Shown here piece after piece: positions 34,301 through 61,735 of a stretch of 64,000 nt of DNA. The DNA comes from Mesocentrotus franciscanus. Lineage: Eukaryota > Echinodermata > Echinoidea > Camarodonta > Strongylocentrotidae. Both the position numbers and the translations under genes were made by a program. Where the stretch lies: NCBI GenBank assembly GCA_037976565.1, contig CP137686.1, positions 3,948,019 through 4,012,018 of the forward strand, given 5' to 3'. The notes under the pieces were generated by a model. That model did not search any database. It worked only from the letters and a program-made list of their open reading frames with translations, and had not been told where the DNA came from. Each line of letters begins with the position of its first letter. The stretch's first letter is position 1.

Positions 34301-34507
34301 TCCAACTCGCGGGAACTTTGCTCCACTGAGGGGCTCATTCAGCTGTCGTCTGCTACTGCTACTGCTATTAGCAACATCACAGAAACTCCTCCGAGTTGTC
34401 CCCCGAACTGCCGGGCGAACTTGGCGGACAAACGATGACCTCTTCAACGATTCCCTCAAGATGAAAACTCCGAACATTTTAACTTTTATTAAACATATCG
34501 ATGACAT
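28322..34507 (-). CDS. AGMAT-like: Agmatinase-family mitochondrial ureohydrolase, copy C
   Basis: Seven exons on the - strand: 34255-34507, 33315-33437, 32935-33119, 30755-30961, 29719-29863, 28703-28797, 28322-28438; frame intact, about 374 residues. The 5'-most ATG is 34507; an ATG at 34477 ([16 protein letters not shown], Arg-rich, A at -3) is an equally good start for a mitochondrial presequence. Mn-site motifs are complete: GGDHT (about 173-177), HIDAHDD (about 197-203) and SFDIDSIDP (about 290-298). Exon lengths and phases equal those of copy B apart from the first and last exons and the missing base in B exon 5. C is clearly divergent from B except in exon 3, which is about 95% identical at nucleotide level. 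The C-terminus is extended by EMEEFI relative to A and B. Genes B and C converge. It is the only copy in the window that looks fully functional. Confidence 0.92.
28446..28478. repeat. (AT)n microsatellite
   Basis: Simple TA repeat in intron 6 of copy C, next to the exon 7 acceptor. Confidence 0.8.
29238..29535 (-). repeat. tRNA-derived SINE, complete, with (ATT)n tail
   Basis: On the - strand it begins with TGTTGGCTCAGTCAGTAGAG (A box), then the B box GGTCGTGGGTTCAAACCCC, a body with GGCGTTCAACAATAAGGGGA, and a tail of ATT repeats at 29238-29272. It is the full-length relative of the nested SINE at 814-1034. Located in intron 5 of copy C. Confidence 0.85.
31690..32395. repeat. Tandem repeat, 170-190-bp unit, four copies, with TGACCTTTGACCTTGA
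   Basis: The word TGACC(T)..TGACCTTTGACCTTGAC recurs near 31700, 31875, 32041 and 32232, with CACATGATTKGGGATACTTG and AGTTTCATGGAATAGGA in each unit. Units 3 and 4 also contain a palindrome AACTTAACC..GGTTAAGTT. A GCC run follows at 32399-32416. Located in intron 3 of copy C. The reverse complement holds the DR1-type word AGGTCAAAGGTCA. Confidence 0.85.
32465..32860. repeat. Dispersed repeat with AT-rich core (pairs with 4180-4650)
   Basis: Same block order as the copy at 4180-4650, including GTAACTGGTAAAGCGCTTTA and the GAGAGGGGGAAAGGGAAGGG tract. In intron 3 of copy C, about 75 bp from the exon 3 border. Confidence 0.65.
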
Positions 34508-36796
34508 AATTGGCGTATCTTTTCGATTGTACAAGGAATCAGGTTGAGGTCATTTAGGCACGCAGTTTAACGATATTAAAGACAAAGTTAGTCTACGTCT
34601 ACTCTAGATCATATCTTCATCAGTGTATATATGTACGACAAGTGGCGCTAGCAGCGTCTACTGTACTGTACAGTGCCGTATTTATATATAGATACGGGAC
34701 TATACTGTATATATCTCTCTTGGTGTGCGACATGCGCACGCGAGCACAAGTGTAGTGTGCATGCATGGTGCGTGTGAATCGATCGCGTATTAGGGTCAAG
34801 TGGACGTGTCAGGTGCTTTAGTCAAGTGAACAATGACAATGACAATTGATATCTTTTCTAGCTTGGACGAACCCCTCGATCAGGGGGCATGGAAGAAATA
34901 CAAACATGTGATATAATAAGATGAATGGTATTATCTATATTTACAGAATAAAATAAAAAGAAAGAGAGAGAGGGGGAAATTGTATGTATATATATTTAGC
35001 TCAAGCTATCATCAGTTAGGCCTCCACAATAACTTTAACAAGTTAAGATCAACTTTAACTCTATACCATGTGTATTGTGCTGGCGCAATATAAATCATAA
35101 AAACATTATAGGTCTTGTAACATAATACTTTTTTTATAATAACAACCTTCCGCCCCTTATCAAAGATAGGGCAATTAAACAGAAAGTGAAATGTTTCACC
35201 CTGTAATTCCTGCATATTTTACATAAAGTACAACGTTGCAGTGGCTGATTATATAGGGAGGCTGGGAGGTAACTTCCATATTAGCAACAGGCAAGCAACC
35301 TATACTTTCCGCATCCGCATCGGAATTTACATTAATTAATTCTATCAAAAGTATCAAACCTCCTTATTCCAATTCTGTTTTGCTATCATCCAATAATATT
35401 TAAGATAATATTTTTATCTGACCACAAGTTAGGACATTCCACACTTATCTAAAATATCTTTTACTCTTACAATCCATGCTGATTTATAAATGTCCTTGCC
35501 GTATATATAACTGACGTAATTATATTTAATAATAGACAACTTTGGCTTCCATGTTCACTTTGGTTTATATCCTAACCCAGGAATTTACCAAACGTTTTTC
35601 AACAGTCTAAGACAAACTGAATTTTTCACCAAACACCATTTAGTTTGTTGTTCCATGATTCAAGCCTAGCAAGCACTTGTGAACACAATTGTGAACACAA
35701 TTTTTTTGTTTTGGCCTCCGAAAATTGAAAATTGGAAAATCGTGCCGGTCGATTTTTCGCTCAGTGGGGTGGGGGTGGGGGAGCGCCAGGGGAGGGGGCC
35801 TGTCTTCATTTTCTTAACAAAAAAGGGTGTTTTTACCCATTTTTTTCTAGGGGGGGCACGGGCCCCGGCCCCTGGATCTGCCACTGTTTGTACTTGCATG
35901 CACAGGCACATTCATTGTTATTATATATGTGAGACAACACAAACTTTGCACCTTGGCAGCTTCATTGGCACATGACATGATTGACATCCCGGTATAGCTT
36001 CCAAGGAGCTGTGATGATAGGGATTACTGCAACAAGTAACATGTAAACTGCCGAAAAAGCAGCCTGAAGCCTTTTTGTGACTCTGCTAAAATTATAGTGT
36101 CATCAGCATATAATAGAACATACAACCTCCACATCATCACTCAAGAGTTTCTCAGCTTATCTCTGAAGAACACATTAAATACATAAAATCATTTAGGAAG
36201 ACTACAAAAAGAAGCAGAGGTAAGTTTTCTCATTGATGCAGCCCAAAATTACAAATTAAAAAGCAGCGAGGTTGTGTCCAAGTTTACGCAGGACTTGGCA
36301 TTTTCATACCATAAACTACAAAAGAAGAAGTAGAAGGAGAAGAAGAACAAGGAGAAGACCAAGAAGAACAATTAAGAACAAGAGAAAAGAACAAGAAGAA
36401 CAAGAACAAGAAGAAGAAAAATAGAAGAAGAAGCTTATCATCCACAGCAATACGACACAAAACAAATGAAAATTACAATCATTTGCATCTAATACTATTT
36501 ATTTCAAGACAAAATATCATTTAAAAACAGCATAAAGACATTCACATGTTTACAAAATAATATTGAGGTAATCATCTATATAAACAATTCAGGCTAATCT
36601 GATAATCATTAAATCCAGTTTCAGAATCTAGATCTCTTTTAGAATATATCATAGACCAATTATGATCAAATACACTACTCTTAACTGTAACAGTCCTTCT
36701 GTGGAAAGGAAAAAGATATATAATGTATAAAATTGTTGTACAACGAGTTGTGAATTTCTGACAAATTTCGTAAAATATATTACTTGACATGTACAT
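34508..36796. other. Upstream flank of agmatinase copy C, no gene seen
   Basis: It holds a possible decayed LINE zinc-knuckle tail on the - strand (35012-35230, with ELQGETFHFLFNCPIFDKGR), a G-rich block at 35760-35880 typical of dispersed repeats, and a GAA-rich run at 36316-36435. No conserved coding exon recognised. Confidence 0.5.
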
Positions 36797-37370
36797 GTTT
36801 ATTAATCACTGCTTTGAGCTTACCCCAACCAAAGACAGTGTTAATATTAACACTGTCTCTGCTCCACATACATGTATGTACCTATTTTTGTACATACTTG
36901 ATTTTTTATTTTAAAAGGAAAACTTTTCAATCACAAAAGTGCCAATGAGGTGTCTGTCTTTATAACAAATAAAATGATACCATATTTAGTGACGATGGCT
37001 CAGTGGTAGAGCAGTGGTCTCCTAGCAGGGTGGTCCTGGATTCGAAACCAATTCGATGCGCTAGTGCCCTTTGGTAAGGCGGTGTTTATTAATCACTGCT
37101 TTGAGCTTACCCCAACCAAAGACAGTGTTAATATTAACACTGTCTCTGCTCCAACATACATGTATGTACCTATTTTTGTACATACTTGATTTTTTATTTT
37201 AAAAGGAAAACTTTTCAATCACAAAAGTGCCAATGAGGTGTCTGTCTTTATAACAAATAAAATGATACCATATTTAGTGAGGGGCGATGGCTCAGTGGTA
37301 GAGCAGTGGTCTCCTAGCAGGGTGGTCCTGGATTCGAAACCAATTCGATGCGCTAGTGCCCTTTGGTAAG
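36797..37370. repeat. 287-bp tandem duplication containing a tRNA-like SINE head
   Basis: Units 36797-37083 and 37084-37370 are nearly identical (a short indel near GTGA/GGGGCGATGG is the main change). Each has the palindrome GACAGTGTTAATATTAAC..ACTGTC and a SINE head with A box TGGCTCAGTGGTAGAGCAG and B box GGTCCTGGATTCGAAACC. Only the second unit continues into the full SINE body (to about 37470). Confidence 0.85.
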
Positions 37371-37547
37371 GCGTTAATCCTTATTATCAAGTCCCTCAGA
37401 GAGGACTTATGGCCATCGGTTCCCTGGTTGCTTTCTTGCAAGCACACACATGCTTCCTTAGCAGCCAGGTACAAACAAACAGACCAACCAACCAACATCA
37501 GAGACAAACATACCATATATATATATACTGTCAATGGACACAAATAA

Positions 37548-39497
37548 TATTCAAATGATATAAGTAGCCTTTAATGGCAAAAGGCCTTAACATGCCAAGG
37601 CATGGGAACTGTGTGTTATTCACAAATATAGTTAACAGGGCAAACCATAGACAGAGCAAACACACAAGATTAAAATAAACTTCTTTTACATGTACATGAT
37701 CGATTGGATGGCTAGAACGGCATACTAAAAGTGGTTTGTACCAACTACACATAAGAAATATGTCAAAGCTTCAATTTAAAAAAAAATCTGTTTCATAATA
37801 ACCATGTCTTTATACAAAATAGAGGCATGGAAATGTTGATCACCACACATGAAATTCCATTTATTCACTTGCTCTTTTTGATACATCAGAAAATAAGTAA
37901 AATCTAGGTACACATATAGTCTCACATGGGAAAACGTATCATAATACACATAGGAATTTCACTTCAAATTGCACAACACTTATAAACATGTTTTTTCAAA
38001 AGATTCAATACCTACTTACAATAGTGTTTTTCTCTATATTTAAAAACTATTTATACACGAATGACCAACTTAATGCCAGGTTGAGAGGTTCAGAAATATT
38101 TTTAAACCAAGTTTGCGATTTTATAATCGGAAGGAAAAAAGAAGAAATATTACTGGCTACCTTATAGTAGACTTTGATAAAATATTACTATTGGGTAGAG
38201 ACGTGTGACTTGGACCAATTTCAAATCCAATTTCAATAATTTACATACATCGTAGTTGGCTGTCTTGATAACTGTTTTGTAAAAACAAATATATCACAAT
38301 GATTCTAAATGCTTTTTTATGCTACTACATGTATATGTGTATAACAGAAATAATGTAAATAACACATCTTAGGTAAAAGGAGTTCCCAGTACAGAGAAAA
38401 CCAGCAACAATATAACTTCTAAATGCATGAATATAAAACAAACCAATGAAAAGAATGTATATTCATGGTTCAATGCAAATAAACATCAAACATGAAGTTT
38501 ATATAAGATTACACAAATACATCATTTGTCTATATTTTTATACCTAAATTTCTATATATCATAACAAACAAAAACTTTCAAATTTACCACCTTGCCTGTG
38601 TTTTCTCAAATATAAACAAGAAATTTAATTCTAATCTATATTGTTCTCTTCCTTCATTTTTCATTCCGTATGAGAAAATGAAAAAGTAGGCACCTCCTTA
38701 TTTCAGAATTCTATGTAATATACACACATAAACAAATGCAAGGTTTCAGCTACACAGTACACACTCATTAATGTTAGAAAATACATTTTTGATAAGGCAA
38801 TTGCATTGAAAGACTTGCACAAGAAAGGAAATATTTAATGGGAATATGTCTACAAAAAAGCTGCTACATCACAAGTTTTCATTAAAAAACAATAAAACTG
38901 AATGTCTACGACCCGATTACTGACGATTGAGTCCGAAAGGTCAAGTTGGGTCGCATTGCTGACAAAGGCTGCAGCTGAACAGCTGAAAATTTTTGAGGTA
39001 AAGAAGTTGTGTTGAGATCAAAAGTTCAAATTTAAAAAAAATAAAAACAATTGTTTCTTCAGGGAACATTGATGCTGTTTCAGCTACATAAATCCATTTT
39101 CCATACCACTATGTTGCGATGTTCAGCTGATCACATAGTCGCGTTCAGGTTGTTTCCGTTGCTTAGCAACACTGTCCCACAGCCAATCTGCAGTCACCAC
39201 CAGCAAGGAAGGGAATTTATCAATTTCACTCAATTCCTGTTGGGAAAAAAAATGACAATACACAATAAAATAAAAAATTAAAAGCTGAGAATCCAATCCA
39301 ATATTCTAAGATTTATAACATTTTGGAAAACTTTATTCCGAAAAACATGGTATATTTTTTAATTTTTTGAAAGGTCATCAGTAGTTCACATCTTCCTCAC
39401 ATGAATTTTTGTCCTGCCTCTTCAAAATGGCACACAAGAATGAAACAAATCCAGACTTTATTTGCTGAATGTCCATGTGATAACCAACATTAAACAC
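37548..39497. other. Gene-free AT-rich region downstream of CHD1L
   Basis: No conserved exon, SINE head or long inverted repeat recognised. It could include CHD1L 3' flank, but no clear poly(A) site can be assigned. Confidence 0.4.
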
Positions 39498-39759
39498 TAT
39501 GAACATGACGGACAAAGAAAGAGGACAAAATATACAATTCCTCATTCTACCCTCAACAATTGCTGTGGTAGACAAAGGAACATCCCTTCACTGCTATTAT
39601 GTAAAATAAGTAGAACAGGTGAATATGCATGTGACACCTGTTCTACACATTTGTACATAAAAGCAGTGAAGGGATGTTCCTTTGTCTACCACAGCAATTG
39701 TTGAGGGTAGAATGAGGAATTGTATATTTTGTCCTCTTTCTTTGTCCGTCATGTTCATA
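39498..39759. repeat. Near-perfect inverted repeat (109-bp arms, 44-nt loop)
   Basis: Arms 39498-39606 and 39651-39759 are reverse complements with only two mismatches (39596 and 39604). The loop contains a further stem TAGAACAGGTG / CACCTGTTCTA. A transcript would fold into one long hairpin. No TIR or target duplication assigned. Confidence 0.9.
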
Positions 39760-40044
39760 ATGATTTGAACAAACCTTCCCTTAATTTCAAATACTGGTAA
39801 TATCATTGGACCTTGGTAATAATAATGATAGTTAGAATTAAGTCACACAGCAACACTCTAGGTACTCCAATATTAGTAACCCGGTTACTGCACAAACCTG
39901 CCAAACTTTCACGACAAAAAATAGGAATCTCTCAAGGCAAAATTAGGAATACAGTCTATTTTGTAAAGTTTTCACACAGAATATTTCAGAAAAAGAGAGG
40001 AATCTAGGGTTTTAAAAAATAGGAATGGTTGGCAGCTATGTATG

Positions 40045-40240
40045 CAGAGTGGCCATTATGGACCTGTAGCATTCAAACATAAGGTACCCATCCACTCCTG
40101 GGTGGAGAAAGGCAAATGTAAATTAATTCCTTGCCAAAGGACGTTAGAGCTGGGATGGGATTCAAACCCTTAACCTTTCAATTAAAAGTCAAAAATGTCC
40201 AGCGAATGAACCACACCTCTACATGATGCTAATACTTGTG
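40045..40240 (-). repeat. SINE fragment
   Basis: Read on the - strand it carries the GGTTCGAA-like B box as AAAGGTTAAGGGTTTGAATC, then AATGTCCTTTGGCAAGG-like body and a TACCCAGGAG-like segment, as in the SINEs at 621 and 27966. Degenerate. Confidence 0.55.
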
Positions 40241-40260
40241 TAATAGTTTAGATTAGCTCC

Positions 40261-40555
40261 AATAGGCCATTTTCATAATGTAACCAAATTTATATATACC
40301 TTTTATGTAGTGCCTCGATATGAATTATTGTATTCACCTGTTACAAATAAATGTATCTCAATAGTCATAATTCAAATTGCATACATTAGTGGTTGCTAGG
40401 TAGGACAAACATTATGGCTTGCCCTACCTAACAAAACGTATAATGCAATTTGCATTATAACTATTGAAATACAATTATTCGTAACAGGTGAATGAAATAT
40501 AATCAGTATCGCGCACATAAGTATGAATTTTGTTACATTACGAAAATGGCCTATT
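40261..40555. mobile_element. Foldback MITE, AATAGGCCATTTTC ends
   Basis: Left end AATAGGCCATTTTCATAATG and right end complementary (CATTACGAAAATGGCCTATT). Inner parts are also imperfectly complementary (GTAGGGCAAGCC against GGTAGGACAAAC). No target duplication is certain. Confidence 0.7.
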
Positions 40556-41159
40556 AGCATACACTACATAACCAGCACCTCACTTCTACAAGCTTTGAAA
40601 CTGAGAGAACAATGAAACTTCTTTACGAGCACTCCTTACTCGTTTCATTTAAGAACCGATTACTCACCCCATGAAAGCCTTCAGGAACGAGAAGATGAGT
40701 TGTCTTGTCAGAGCACTCCTCGTGAACATCACCGTTATGAGTATGGTGGAGTTAAGGAGAACATATGAAATGGGATCAATAATCCCTTTTTCTGATTGGT
40801 AATTTACAAATAGAATGACTTCATCGATTTCGGTAATTTCGAAACAATGAAACAGAAATAGTAAGAGCCCTGTCTTTATCATTTTATGTAAATGACCTAC
40901 AGGGCAAAATGAGCCAATACAGCAAACCATATTTTAAGAAGATTTCACTTGCCTTCAACAAATTTTACTGAAATACTTTGCATTACTGATAAAAGTTCGA
41001 TTTTTATTTCACGACTCTTAACAAGCTTTTGGTTACTGGGCAAGAGTGCAAGATGAAGTGTACCCTGTATTTTGATAATAATATTCATAATTATAATATT
41101 AGTGGGTTCTTGTATTGTGCTCATGTCTGTCAAACTTGACACTCCTGGCGCTCCACATT

Positions 41160-41345
41160 TATTACCCGGTTTTAGCATGGCTGCCATTATGGCGCTCTAG
41201 TATTTTCAAGGAATTAATTCCTGCCAGGTACCCATTTACCGCACCTGGGTCGAGTGTGGCAAATGTAGATAAATGTCTTCCCAAAGGACATTAGTGTCTC
41301 GGCGGGTCTCGAACAGCGATCCATGATATCCACAGTCCGGCGACG
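41160..41345 (-). repeat. SINE fragment
   Basis: On the - strand it reads a tRNA-like B-box region (GTTCGAGACCCGCCGAGAC), then AATGTCCTTTGGGAAGACAT and a CACCCAGGTG-like body. It ends where the telomeric tract starts. Confidence 0.55.
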
Positions 41346-41460
41346 TATCAATTGCAACCCTATTAACCCTAACCCTAAACCAAACCATAAACCTATTGCA
41401 ACCCTAACCCTAACCCTAAACCTAACATAAAACCCAATTGCAACCCTAACCCTAAATCTA
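41346..41460. repeat. Interstitial telomeric tract (CCCTAA)n, degenerate
   Basis: At least seven CCCTAA units with variants (CCTAAA, TTGCAACCCTAACCCTAA) lie within about 115 bp, immediately 3' of the CHD1L stop. The CCCTAA strand is +. The repeat is the telomere unit of most animals. Confidence 0.85.
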
Positions 41461-41512
41461 GACCTTTGGTGAAATTAGACCTGGAGCAACTGTTGCAGGA
41501 GCGAATACCAGG

Positions 41513-58764
<17,252 letters not shown>

Positions 58765-59440
58765 GATTACACCGGTTTACAGCATAAACTTATACCTCCG
58801 TGCCAAATCGTCAAGTGACAAAATTTGGTCTTCGCAACTAGTAAATCTCGCGGCAAGTCCACTCCTGTTTTTAACTCATACTACCGGTATGCGACGGCGT
58901 CATTCTAAAAATAGACGCCAAAGATAGCCTTTATTTGAGACTATCTCAAGATTACCTCTAAAGGTTCAAATGAGTTTTCTTTCTTAGATTGTGATATGCT
59001 CAGTTGTAATTATTTAGACAAATGGAAACAAGTAAAAGTAGTGTAAATTATATAAAATTCTACAGGATAATTATATATAATCTGTTTGATATTCCGAACC
59101 CTGTGCAATGCTGTTACACTTAAAGTCTATTTCTGATTGGAAACTAGACTATTATGATGTTAAATAAAAGTTTTGTTAGTATCATCGACAGATTCAAGCA
59201 TAGTACGTACAAGACTGTTAGTAAGTATATATCTCTATGCATGGTACAAGCATATATTTTCATATATAATCCAAAGAAAATGGCTGTAATGGAAAACATT
59301 TGGTCAAAATGACGTCATAAAATAGTACACAAAACAGGTAAATAACGGATTAAAAATAATGAAATAAATAAACTTCTTTTCAGAACTTGCTACTAAAATA
59401 AGTATCCGCTTAATTTGAAGACAGTTTGCAGGCCCTTCCT
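58765..59440. other. CHD1L upstream flank
   Basis: Start of the divergent intergenic region. No clear TATA box for CHD1L was seen, and the sequence is AT-rich and otherwise unremarkable. Confidence 0.4.
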
Positions 59441-59943
59441 CTAAAACAAGTGTAAGGCGGAGAAGGAGAATAAATACCCGGGACGGGAGGAGATGTGGGC
59501 GAAAGAGGAGGAGGATCGAGGAGGAGGAGAAGGAGGAGGAGGAGGAGGAGGAGTAGGAGGAGGAGGGCATAGGATGAGCGGGATAGCGCACATGATGAGA
59601 AAGGATCGAGGAAGCGGATGATCGAGGCAGAACCGGGGATATTACACGCAAAGACGGAGCTGAGAGGGCTGGAAGAATAAAAGAGGCTGATCGAGTCATA
59701 GGAAACTAAAAGCTGAGCAGAAGAGGACGATCGAGGAAGAGGTGAAGGCAGTTGCCAGAGGAGATGGACTGGGACTCGGGCAGAATAATTAAGAAGAAGA
59801 GGGAGAAGAACTAGGGAGACGGGTGAGGCCGTTGAAGAGGAGCCTTATGCAAATAATTAGGAGGAGGAACTAGAGGGGTGGAGGCAGCTAGCCGGGGAAG
59901 GAGTCGGAAATGATGGAGGAGTTTGCTGAATCCTAAAATCCTT
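59441..59943. repeat. Purine-rich (GGA/GAGGA) tract, left half
   Basis: Nearly all purines on the + strand, with GGAGGAGGAGGA runs near 59518-59565. It resumes at 60905 after an inserted element. Confidence 0.8.
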
Positions 59944-60904
59944 CACTGCAAAAACCAGGGTGTTAAATTTCTAACACCAGTATGGTATTGAATTTTTTTG
60001 ACACCATTGGTGTTATTTTTAACACCGGTCAGATTTAAGCATGCATTAATAATTACTGGGTGTTAAGTAACATGGTGTTGTTTTATGCTTGGTGTTGAAA
60101 GTATCATCACGTGATTTCGTTTAAGGCGGTTGATTGGTCGAATAAGTTTTCACAAAGTGTACGCGCGCTTAATGATTACTTTACACGTGTTCACAGAAAA
60201 ATACATTTATCATGATTTGTTAAGCAAATTATGACAATGCACATCAATTTTGTGATTTGTATTTTCCTTTGGCAATTATTGACCAATAGATTATATGTCC
60301 GATCTTGTTACAATTATATTAACGTTTTAGCAATAGATATATTGATTATATGATTACTAACCAAGAAACAACATGCATGTTTATTATATATATATGTGTA
60401 CCAGCCTGTACCACATACATGTTAATTTTGAATTTACTTCAAATGATCTATGTGATGGAGTTAATGCAATGGAGATTAGAATATACCATAGAGATATATA
60501 CTTAATATTAAGTATATATCTCTATGGAATATACCTATTGGTGGACAGTTGCCAACATCGATTATGAATTATCAGTTTACCACTGGTTCCTCTACCCTGG
60601 TCGATAATGGTCGATAATAGGGAATATGGAATGTGGGACCATTAGACATACATAGAAAAATCTCTAATGGATCAACAAGAATATAAACACCAAAAGTGGA
60701 ATTGAATTTGTTATGATTCCAGATATTGGTGTTAATCTACACCAGTAGGAGTTGTCAAATATTAACACCAAAAGTGGAATTGAAATTATCTAATTCCAGA
60801 AAATGGTGTTAAGTAACACCAGAGGAGTTGCACGATATAGATACCAAGAAAGTGTTAAATTTAACACCCTTGGTGTTAAATTTAACACTCTGGTTTTTGC
60901 AGTG
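59944..60904. mobile_element. 961-bp inverted-word DNA element (GGTGTTAA/TTAACACC)
   Basis: Ends are CACTGCAAAAACCAGGGTGT and the complement of CACTGCAAAAACCAGAGTGT. Both arms repeat GGTGTTAA and TTAACACC words many times. The central core (about 60440-60560) matches the ACTGGT-word element at 9510-9911. TT lies on each side, a possible 2-bp duplication. No transposase frame. A 42-bp perfect palindrome sits in the core. Confidence 0.85.
60486..60527. repeat. Perfect 42-bp palindrome
   Basis: CCATAGAGATATATACTTAAT followed by its exact complement. It is flanked by the 9-bp direct repeat GAATATACC and is absent from the matching core at 9.5 kb. Confidence 0.9.
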
Positions 60905-61735
60905 TTGTGGGATGAGATGGAGATGGAGGAGATAAAGATCGAGGAAGGGGAAATGCAGATGGTAGAACAAATTAAGCTTCGAAGACAGCTAGGGTTCGAA
61001 TCAGGCCAAAATTGGAAAAGAGGAGATCAAGATCGAAGGGCATGGAAAGACGGACTTTTCTTCATTCCAAACGTAACATCGGGGTCAAGCATATTTATGG
61101 AGAAGAAATTAGATGCCGAGAGGAGCCAGGATTTTGAAGGCGGGAAGCTATATAGGAGACGATGAACGAAAAAGAGGATCAAGAAGTTGGAAAGAAGAAC
61201 GGTGTATAGTTCTGGAAGAATTAGACAGAAAATATTAGTATTAGAGGAGGCGCAACCGCAGGCGCTCGATGTTGCATGGAGTGCCATGATCATTGAAATT
61301 GTCAATTGTCAATAAAAATGTTCTAATAATGTCGAGGATATAATATGACTCACTTTTTGAATGTGGGGAGTGCAAGGGACGTAAGCAGCTATATAGGTCA
61401 ATAAGAGGATGAGAGAGGGGGAGACAGAAAGAGAGACAAATTAGAGATAATTAAAGAAATACAGTGACTGAGAGAGATCGAAAGATAAAGAAAGACAATC
61501 ATACATGACAGAGGGAGATATATTATAACAATAGAGAGAGAGAGAGAGAAGGGGGTGGTGGGCAAAGGAGGAGCCAGAAGCGGAAAGAAAAAAAGAGTCA
61601 CAGTAAGATAATACACAGAGAGGGGGATTAAACAAATTGGAAGACAAAGAAACAGAAAGAGTCAGAAAGACAGAGAGAGAGCGAGAGAGAGAGAGAGAAA
61701 AAGAAAGACAGAGAAGGCGGGGCGGGGGATACGAT
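60905..61735. repeat. Purine-rich (GAGA/GGAGA) tract, right half
   Basis: GAGATGGAGATGGAGGAGAT at the junction, and GAGAGAGA runs at 61530-61550 and 61670-61700. The S/L-rich frames on the - strand are low-complexity artefacts. Confidence 0.8.

Noticed and set aside
35679..35975. Gly-rich + strand frame of 98 residues
   Set aside because: It arises from a G-rich dispersed repeat; the overlapping frames in all phases are low complexity.
36995..37062. tRNA gene-like sequence with A and B boxes (also at 668, 24092, 28011, 29500)
   Set aside because: The sequences do not close into a full cloverleaf and continue into SINE bodies with simple tails, so they are SINE heads and not tRNA genes.
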